From: Batillaria attramentaria
Taxonomy: Eukaryota; Mollusca; Gastropoda; Batillariidae
Direction: 5' to 3'
Length of the DNA: 64,000 bases
NCBI GenBank assembly: GCA_018292915.2
Contig: JACVVK020000326.1
Location: 588,501-652,500, forward strand
Part shown: positions 57,991 to 64,000 of the stretch, in pieces
How the letters are laid out: each line of letters begins with the position of its first letter
Position numbering within the stretch: the stretch's first letter is position 1
The notes under the pieces: model-generated
Seen by the model: the letters and a program-made list of their open reading frames with translations, nothing else
What the model was told of the DNA's origin: nothing
Databases searched by the model: none
Program-made: the position numbers and the translations under genes

Positions 57991-57991
<1 letters not shown>

Positions 57992-58046
<55 letters not shown>
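57992..58046. repeat. (CT)n microsatellite
   Basis: CT run. Confidence 0.95.
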
Positions 58047-58048
<2 letters not shown>

Positions 58049-58087
58049 AGTGTGCTAGTCTGTCAGTGATTTTTGTTGTCATGAAAA

Positions 58088-58088
<1 letters not shown>

Positions 58089-58119
<31 letters not shown>

Positions 58120-58121
58120 GG
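58089..58121. repeat. (GT)n and G-run
   Basis: Lies immediately 5' of the T3 tail. Confidence 0.93.
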
Positions 58122-58187
58122 GCAAGGACAGACAGTTAGAGAGACCTGTGCGTGTATGATCTCATCCTTGGAAAACAAAGTTTCAGT

Positions 58188-58190
<3 letters not shown>
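58122..58190 (+). mobile_element. Retroelement 3' tail, family T3, copy 2
   Basis: GCAAGGACAGACAGTTAGAG, AGACCTGTGCG, TCATCCTTGGAAAACAAAG, TTTCAGTCAG, then CT repeat to 58235. Confidence 0.7.

Positions 58191-58235
<45 letters not shown>
58191..58235. repeat. (CT)n microsatellite
   Basis: CT run. Confidence 0.95.
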
Positions 58236-58239
<4 letters not shown>

Positions 58240-58430
58240 ACTCAAATTACTCAAAATAAACATTTCTTGGCTCGAGGACGACGTAAGTACGTGAGGCAGG
58301 GCGGATTCTGTATACACTCAAGACGCTGACTCCGTGATCGATACACGTATACATGTAGCGCCTAGTCTCCTCTGACCCGATTTGGACGTATGAACACCTG
58401 CAGCCAAAGCCGCTGTTTACAGAACAGGCA

Positions 58431-58613
58431 GGGTGGGTGGGTGGGTGGGTGAGTGGGAGTTTAACGTCCTTTTCTATCACGTAACGGTGATATCGAAAGA
58501 CGGGGCAACGAGAAAAAACGCCAGTAGAAATATTTGGCCCTACGCAGGATTCGAACCCACGAACCGAGCACTGAAAGGCCGACGCTCTACCATTCGGCTA
58601 TCCCGGCTCCCCA
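58431..58613 (-). mobile_element. SINE family A, copy 18
   Basis: Full-length copy. Flanked by ACAGAACAGGCAG on the left and ACAGCACAGGCAG on the right (13 bp, one mismatch). Confidence 0.9.
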
Positions 58614-59400
58614 CAGCACAGGCAGACCTAGGCTATCTTACTATACTGGCTGTATAATATGACAAGTGATATCATTCATCCAGTAAAGAAGGATAACCCA
58701 GGTCTGCCTTTAGTTTACAGATTATCTTTCCAGTTCCCCGTGGTTAAGTCTTAAGAACTCGACACCGACCCCTCCCCCCCCCCCCCCCCCTTGCACGCTG
58801 TATGATAAGAATCGTTAAAAAAAGAACAAGCCACTGCACACCAGTAGGAGCCACTTCAAGCCACTATTAGGTATACGTCCAGAAAATGTCATAACATAGG
58901 TAGTTGTCATGGACACGAATTGGATACTTTTTATGACACACACAACTTGAACACACAGAAATATGCGCTTGCGCACATTTGGTTAATGACATTGATAAAT
59001 TGTAATGCCTTCGTCGAAGCTCGATACAAGCTGTATATAAGCTGTGTATAAACTATTCTAATGTGGTGGCAAATGATCAGCGCAGGTGGTGCTGACAGAA
59101 GTCAGTCACATAAAGTTTCATACACAGCGCTTTGAAGTTGTATACTGATGCGTATTGTCTGACCCGGGGAGGAAAAAATGTATGTAGAGAATAATTAATG
59201 CCCTTTTGGGTGGTATTTCAGACGAACAACAGATACTGTTAGCTTTGTTGTTGTTCGGTTGTTCGTTTGCTGGTTGGTTTTAGCCCTGCCGTTCACTGAT
59301 ATAGTTTATGCTCCTAACTGTAAGGCATGCAACAAGTTGTTTTCTTTGTTTTCAGTTTCGTAATGTTGTATGTTGAATGGTATGTTAGTTGGTGGTTGTT
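58614..59400. other. Mostly unique DNA
   Basis: C-run 58773-58790. The segment 58800-58870 repeats 1153-1225. No gene. Confidence 0.45.
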
Positions 59401-59403
59401 GTT

Positions 59404-59458
59404 GTTGGTGGTGGTGGTGGTGGTGGTGGGGGTGGTGGTGGTGGTGGTGGTGGTGTTT
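59404..59458. repeat. (GGT)n trinucleotide repeat
   Basis: About seventeen GGT units with one interruption; poly-Val/Trp translations are artefacts. Confidence 0.94.
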
Positions 59459-60447
59459 CTGGTGCTGCTGCCGCTGCTGGAGATCCCGAACAGTGCTTTG
59501 CTATTATACCAAACTATGTACTCGAGTTTCCCCGGGCTGGCGATGTGATCTGTCTAGTGAGTGTTTAAAAGTAATTATTAATAACTGCAACGGGAGGTAA
59601 TAATCCGGCGAAGTCGCCGAACTGAACAATGGAGTTAGTTCCCGTGGGCCATAAGGGGATTACAGTCAACGGAAAAGGTTGAAACCACATTGATTTGACG
59701 ATTGTCCAACAGTTCCCCCCCCCCCCCCCTCCCCGCCATATTCTTTCCGCGGTACACCTGAGTACTGCCACCAGTTTTGATGTGAGCGCTCTAAACTTTT
59801 TTTAGTTAGGTTTTGGCGAATACACAGACAGACATGTGGTGGAAAAGGACGTTAAACCCCCAAACACCCACCCACCCACCCACCCACCCACCAGACAGAC
59901 AAACACAGCTAGTTGATATGTTCATAAGTGATGCACCACTGTACCTAACATGTACTGCCTTATCATACATTGTTTCGGACTTACAAAAGACGCACTCCGA
60001 CGTTTAACTGGTCCTATGACTGAAACTTGTGCTATAGTAACCTTTTACAATGTACGGCACGTCTCACACTGTGCCCCTTGTACATTAGAACCAGGACTGT
60101 GCCTCCAAATTCGATTGAAAAACAGAAACGAAATGCCAGCGGCGTAACAATATCCCATTTGAATAGATGAACTTTTGCCCGAAGCCCCTCCGGCAAAACT
60201 GACTGATCCTAGTTCCCCCCTTTTACAAGATCAACTCTAAATACTACTCTGCAATGCGCAAATGCTTGTTCCCTCTTGGCCTTCTCAGACAGCTTAAGAA
60301 GGACGCTGAGTGATAAAAATGCTACGTTGGAGGAAATTCAAAACGGTTCTTCTTTTAACGGCGAGATAACCTGATACAATCTGCGCTCTCTTCCCAGACA
60401 CATGAATAATATTCTTTCATTTACTGTGAGAGCTGGCAAGTTCAGGG

Positions 60448-60450
<3 letters not shown>
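59459..60450. other. Mostly unique DNA with a SINE A stub
   Basis: The 3' end of family A (ATGTGGTGGAAAAGGACGTT, then CACCC repeats) is at 59833-59892, plus strand. C-run 59717-59728. No gene. Confidence 0.5.

Positions 60451-60488
<38 letters not shown>
60451..60488. repeat. (CT)n microsatellite
   Basis: CT run. Confidence 0.95.
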
Positions 60489-60491
<3 letters not shown>

Positions 60492-60537
60492 ATGTCTTTG
60501 TGCTGAATTCATCTTTCGATTTGACTGTTACGAGAAA

Positions 60538-60577
60538 GGGGGGGGGGGGGGGGGTGGGGGGGGGGTCGGGGGAGGAC

Positions 60578-60630
<53 letters not shown>

Positions 60631-60664
60631 GGGGGGGGGGGGAGGGGGGGGGGAGGGGGGGGGG
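60538..60664. repeat. G-runs flanking a (GT)n run
   Basis: G-runs at 60538-60566 and 60630-60664 enclose GT at 60580-60627. Strong G-quadruplex potential on the plus strand. Confidence 0.94.
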
Positions 60665-60666
60665 CA

Positions 60667-60835
60667 GGGACAGCCACTTGAAGTTGGTGGTAGGGCGATG
60701 GAATTTCAAAGGTCAGGTCGTGAGTTCGAGTCCCGGATGGTAGCGGTCAGACACATTGTGCTGGCTTTTTTTTCCCCGGTGGTTAAGTCTGTGATATCAC
60801 CCTTATGTGGCGGAAAAGGACATTATCTCTATTGT
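60667..60835 (+). mobile_element. SINE family A, diverged copy 19
   Basis: Decayed head, B box GTGAGTTCGAGTCCCGG, body GTGATATCACCC and GGCGGAAAAGGACATTA. Confidence 0.7.
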
Positions 60836-60906
60836 GACCGGGGCTGACGCCATGAAACTGCAGTAAACTGACTACATGTGAATATACGTCTCGAGCAAGC
60901 TTCATT

Positions 60907-60908
<2 letters not shown>

Positions 60909-60962
<54 letters not shown>
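60909..60962. repeat. (CA)n microsatellite
   Basis: CA run. Confidence 0.95.
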
Positions 60963-60964
<2 letters not shown>

Positions 60965-61300
60965 CGTTCCGGTTCACGACAGGTACATGCACTTCAGTAT
61001 GTAAGGGCTACGGGCTGCCTGAGGAGGTATACAGTGGTAAAAGCTAAAGCGCCATCACAGTGATGTCTCCGGAATGCAGACTGCGGTATGTGAGGGTCTG
61101 TAACAAGCCAATACACGTCTGTACCTATCAAGCCAAAGGTGTGTTATTCCGTCCTAGCTCTGTGAGATACGTCTTATTTTGCCTTAACGGCTTTAGTCTG
61201 TAAAAAAAAAAAAAAAAAAAAACAGTCAGATATACGCTCTAAGACTGAAATCATTATTTTCATTTGTCATACTTCTGGGAAAGAAAGATGGAGGGGTAGG
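60963..61300. other. Unique non-coding DNA
   Basis: A-run 61203-61222; nothing else. Confidence 0.35.

Positions 61301-61302
<2 letters not shown>

Positions 61303-61357
<55 letters not shown>
61303..61357. repeat. (GT)n microsatellite
   Basis: GT run followed by a G-run. Confidence 0.95.
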
Positions 61358-61579
61358 CCTGGGAAGGGGGGGGGGAGGGCGAGGAGGGGAGCAAACATCA
61401 GTTCTGACCTAGCTTTCCGATATCCATCCCTTTCTTCGCTTTTGATAAAACCAGTCAGATATACACGTGGTGCGTACTGTGTAAGACTGAACTAATTATT
61501 TTCAGGCTGTACACATTCTGGAGAGAAATATGGTTACAGGACTTGTTCAGTTGGCAACAGTAGTAGTAGTAGTAGTAGT

Positions 61580-62055
61580 ATTTACTACTTTATTATTCCT
61601 TTCGGGGAGCGCTGGACTCCCAACTGATGCTCGGGTCATGAGTTTGAATCCCGGCTGGGGCCAAAAAGTTGTACTGGTCCTTTTCTCGTTGCTCCGTCTT
61701 TGATATCACCTACACGTGGTGGAAAAGGGCGTTAACCTCCTAAACACCCACCCCACCCTTATCTCTTTCGGGAAATTCGGGCTTCTACCCCCGGGGGAAG
61801 CGCGTCGCCCTGGTGCAGCGCCACCCAATACCTATCCTTTTTTTTTCTTTTTTTTTTAATTTTGCTATTGGAGGAAAGCCGGATAACCAGAAGAGAAGCC
61901 CCCGACGAGCAGCCCGGCAGCCAGGAAAAACTGGTATCACATATCACAAGCTCGACCTGGGCTCGAACCCACGCTTCTCCGTGACATTGGTGACGGCCGT
62001 TCAGTAGTGCAGCAGCTAAGCCCGACGCGTCACCTATCAGACCACCGCTCATCGT
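61580..62055 (-). mobile_element. SINE family C, copy 5, interrupted by SINE family A
   Basis: Tail TACTACTTTATTATTCC at 61582-61598 and the rest from TCTTTCGGGAAATTCGGG at about 61764 to the head complement near 62040 (CACCTATCAGACCACCGCTC). Preceded by a (GTA)n run at 61560-61580. Confidence 0.88.
61608..61757 (+). mobile_element. SINE family A fragment nested in SINE C
   Basis: Starts inside the tRNA-like head (GAGCGCTGGACTCCCAACTG) and keeps the B box GAGTTTGAATCCCGGC and CACCCACCCCACCC tail. Flanks TTATTCCTTTCGGG and TTATCTCTTTCGGG (two mismatches) are consistent with a duplication. Confidence 0.85.
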
Positions 62056-62059
62056 TTTG

Positions 62060-62866
62060 AAACAGTTGCATACTGGCTGAAAAAAACAACAACAACAAAG
62101 AAACAAACGTTTAAACAGGTCGCACAGCCCAACAAAAAGCCCCTGGGTGCAATTGGTTGCCGACACGGGCCAAGTTTTCGTGCACAACATCCATGAAACA
62201 GATTACTTCCTCGTATTGCAACGTCGTTGCTTCTTTCGTTGCTGTATGTTTTCCAGTTTTTGATGAGGTTGTCTTTCGGAAGATGGCCTGTGCCCTTTGG
62301 GATTTCGTGACGTGTGGTATTTCATACAGTGTCATAAAATCACGGAAGAAATGTATTTGTCTCCAAGGAATTGGAAAGCGAGAGAGACTTCGGGCGGGGG
62401 TGGGGGGTTGGGGGTGGGGGGTTGGGGGGTAGCTTGAACCGGCTGTGCGGAACTTCAAAGTGTTTTTAAGTTGTATGTGACTAGTTCAAGAAGTGACTTT
62501 TTTTTCCAAAAGTGACCTGTTCAGTTGAAGAATGGCGTGGTCCCCGGTGGAGTCAATAAGAAAACTCAGCCTGAGTGAGCACAAAAGTGACAAGAACAGA
62601 CACGTATTGCTCTGTGAGTGAAATTCCTGACCACTCCATGCTTTCTTTGTCTTTTATTTTGGAACCGAACAGGCACACTTCAAAACTAAAATTATTCACC
62701 GAAGCAGAGACTGAAAGCCAGAACTGGCTCAGTATCTGTGAGAGTCTAAATACCTCACTTATTTACTGTGTTTCCACGTATACGCCCTTATTAATTGTTA
62801 AGCTGAAACATGACACTGATCACTAACTGATCAGTAGTGTACAGTAGAGGCAGGTCGAGTCAGTCT
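62060..62866. other. Unique non-coding DNA
   Basis: G-rich tract 62394-62430; no gene. Confidence 0.4.
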
Positions 62867-62879
62867 CACTGAAATACAG

Positions 62880-63050
62880 GGTGGGGGTGGGTGTTTGGGG
62901 GTTTAACGTCTTTTTCCACCACATAGGGTGATATCAAAGGAGGGGCAACGATGAAAAAGCCAGCACAAACATTTGGCCCCAGCCGGGATCGAACTCACGA
63001 CCCGAGCATTAGAAGTCCAACGCTCAACAATTCGACCACCCCGGCTCCCC
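62880..63050 (-). mobile_element. SINE family A, copy 21
   Basis: Full-length copy flanked by the perfect 13-bp duplication CACTGAAATACAG (62867-62879 and 63051-63063). Confidence 0.95.
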
Positions 63051-63063
63051 CACTGAAATACAG

Positions 63064-64000
63064 ATTGGTGACTCAAAAAGCTTTTCCAGTCACTGGGTTT
63101 TTTTCCCCCCAGCCTGTCTCACAGACGTAGCATCATGACTTTTGCAGGAGCGTAACTTCAACGTAATGCCCTTTAACTTCCTGTACCGTTGTATTCTCAG
63201 AACACACGTCTAACCTGACGGTGCTGACGGGTTTGTGAGAGGGAGTAAACTCCCTTTACGTGCCGGAGTTTTCACCCCTTGCCACTGTTTTCCGCCTCCC
63301 CACCTTTGCGCAAAGTCCGATCTCTGCTCTGATAAGCCACAGGTAGCGGAACTGAAAAAAAAAAAAAAAAAAAAAAGGTACAGATTTCCTGGCACTCTTT
63401 CCCTCCTCAATCGAATCCCTCGCAACTCCTCAAAACTTCCGAGCTTGTTACCTGTCCGAAATAGCTGCTAATTCCACTGTTTATGTGGAGCAATTAGTGG
63501 GCGCTTTGCACTGGGCCGGGAGACGTTTAGAAGCCGCGTGCTGTGGGAATTTGTAACTTACGTCATCTTAAATCATGACTAGGGACAGCTAAAGTAAAGC
63601 TCTCCTGAGAGTTGTTACACAGTTTAGCTGACGAAACAGGGGAGGGTCGCCACATGGCTCTTGCAGGTTTTGTAAATACAGGCGTGCCGCGGCCCGGGGA
63701 AGCTTGCAAACTTTCAGGTAGCAGACGTTTGTCAGGAAAGATAAGCCTGATGGCGTGAAGCCCATTATTTCCCTTTACTGCTGAAAAAAGAAAATCCCAG
63801 CGAGACCGTCAGAAGTAGGGGGGAGGGATATGGAGGTGTCTGCTGTAATTACGTCTTGTGGTGCTGGCTGGCAGTTTCTGGGGAGCTTCACGATTTATTT
63901 AGATCGTTTCAGTACATACCTGACATGTTGTGACCTCGCCATAGAGAAAGAGTGTTGCTATGAACCAGGTAACGCGGCAGTATTCAGTGAGTGTTGCTGT
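63064..64000. other. Unique non-coding DNA
   Basis: A-run 63355-63376; no gene or repeat recognised to the window end. Confidence 0.4.

Overview
This is eukaryotic, animal-type nuclear DNA that is almost entirely non-coding. Three things point to a lophotrochozoan, most likely a gastropod mollusc: very dense dinucleotide microsatellites, several tRNA-headed SINE families with short 3' repeat tails, and two first exons of nicotinic-acetylcholine-receptor-like (Cys-loop) subunits, a family strongly expanded in molluscs. Species cannot be assigned from the sequence. I see no bacterial or viral gene set, no rRNA, and no convincing stand-alone tRNA gene.

Layout. 1-13 kb: microsatellites, SINEs, a ~172-bp higher-order tandem array (6.5-7.7 kb) and a 29-30-bp minisatellite split by a SINE. 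13.25-13.46 kb (minus): a receptor-like first exon. 13.5-19.6 kb: mostly unique DNA. 19.6-21.6 kb: two copies of a ~480-bp SINE in inverted orientation, one carrying a second SINE inside it. 21.9-23.0 kb: a degenerate tandem repeat and a GC-richer block with a hairpin. 27.7-30.0 kb: a SINE split by a poly(A)-tailed insertion, then a tandem array of exactly 555-bp units. 34 and 38.9 kb: two more hammerhead-like motifs. 41.2 kb: seven identical 40-bp repeats. 46.3-46.7 kb (plus): a second receptor-like exon pointing away from the first. 49.0-54.3 kb: a nested mobile composite (CR1-like LINE remnant, a palindromic-ended insertion, exons of an uncharacterised multicopy family). 54.9-55.5 kb: a foldback element with hairpins inside its arms. 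56-64 kb: microsatellites and SINEs.

The most notable observation is the 555-bp array at 28.5-30.0 kb. Each unit carries, on the minus strand, a complete minimal hammerhead ribozyme: the CTGATGA core, a 5-bp stem II, GAAA, a palindromic short stem III, a GTC cleavage site, and a 6-bp perfect stem I. Transcription from the minus strand should yield self-cleaved 555-nt monomers. This is the architecture of animal retrozymes and of the terminal repeats of Penelope-like elements. A second core at 34.05 kb and a more decayed one at 38.9 kb suggest that hammerhead-bearing retroelements have been active in this genome.

The two receptor-like exons are divergently oriented about 33 kb apart. They probably start two paralogous subunit genes whose remaining exons lie beyond very long introns or outside the window. 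No other exon of either gene could be identified here.
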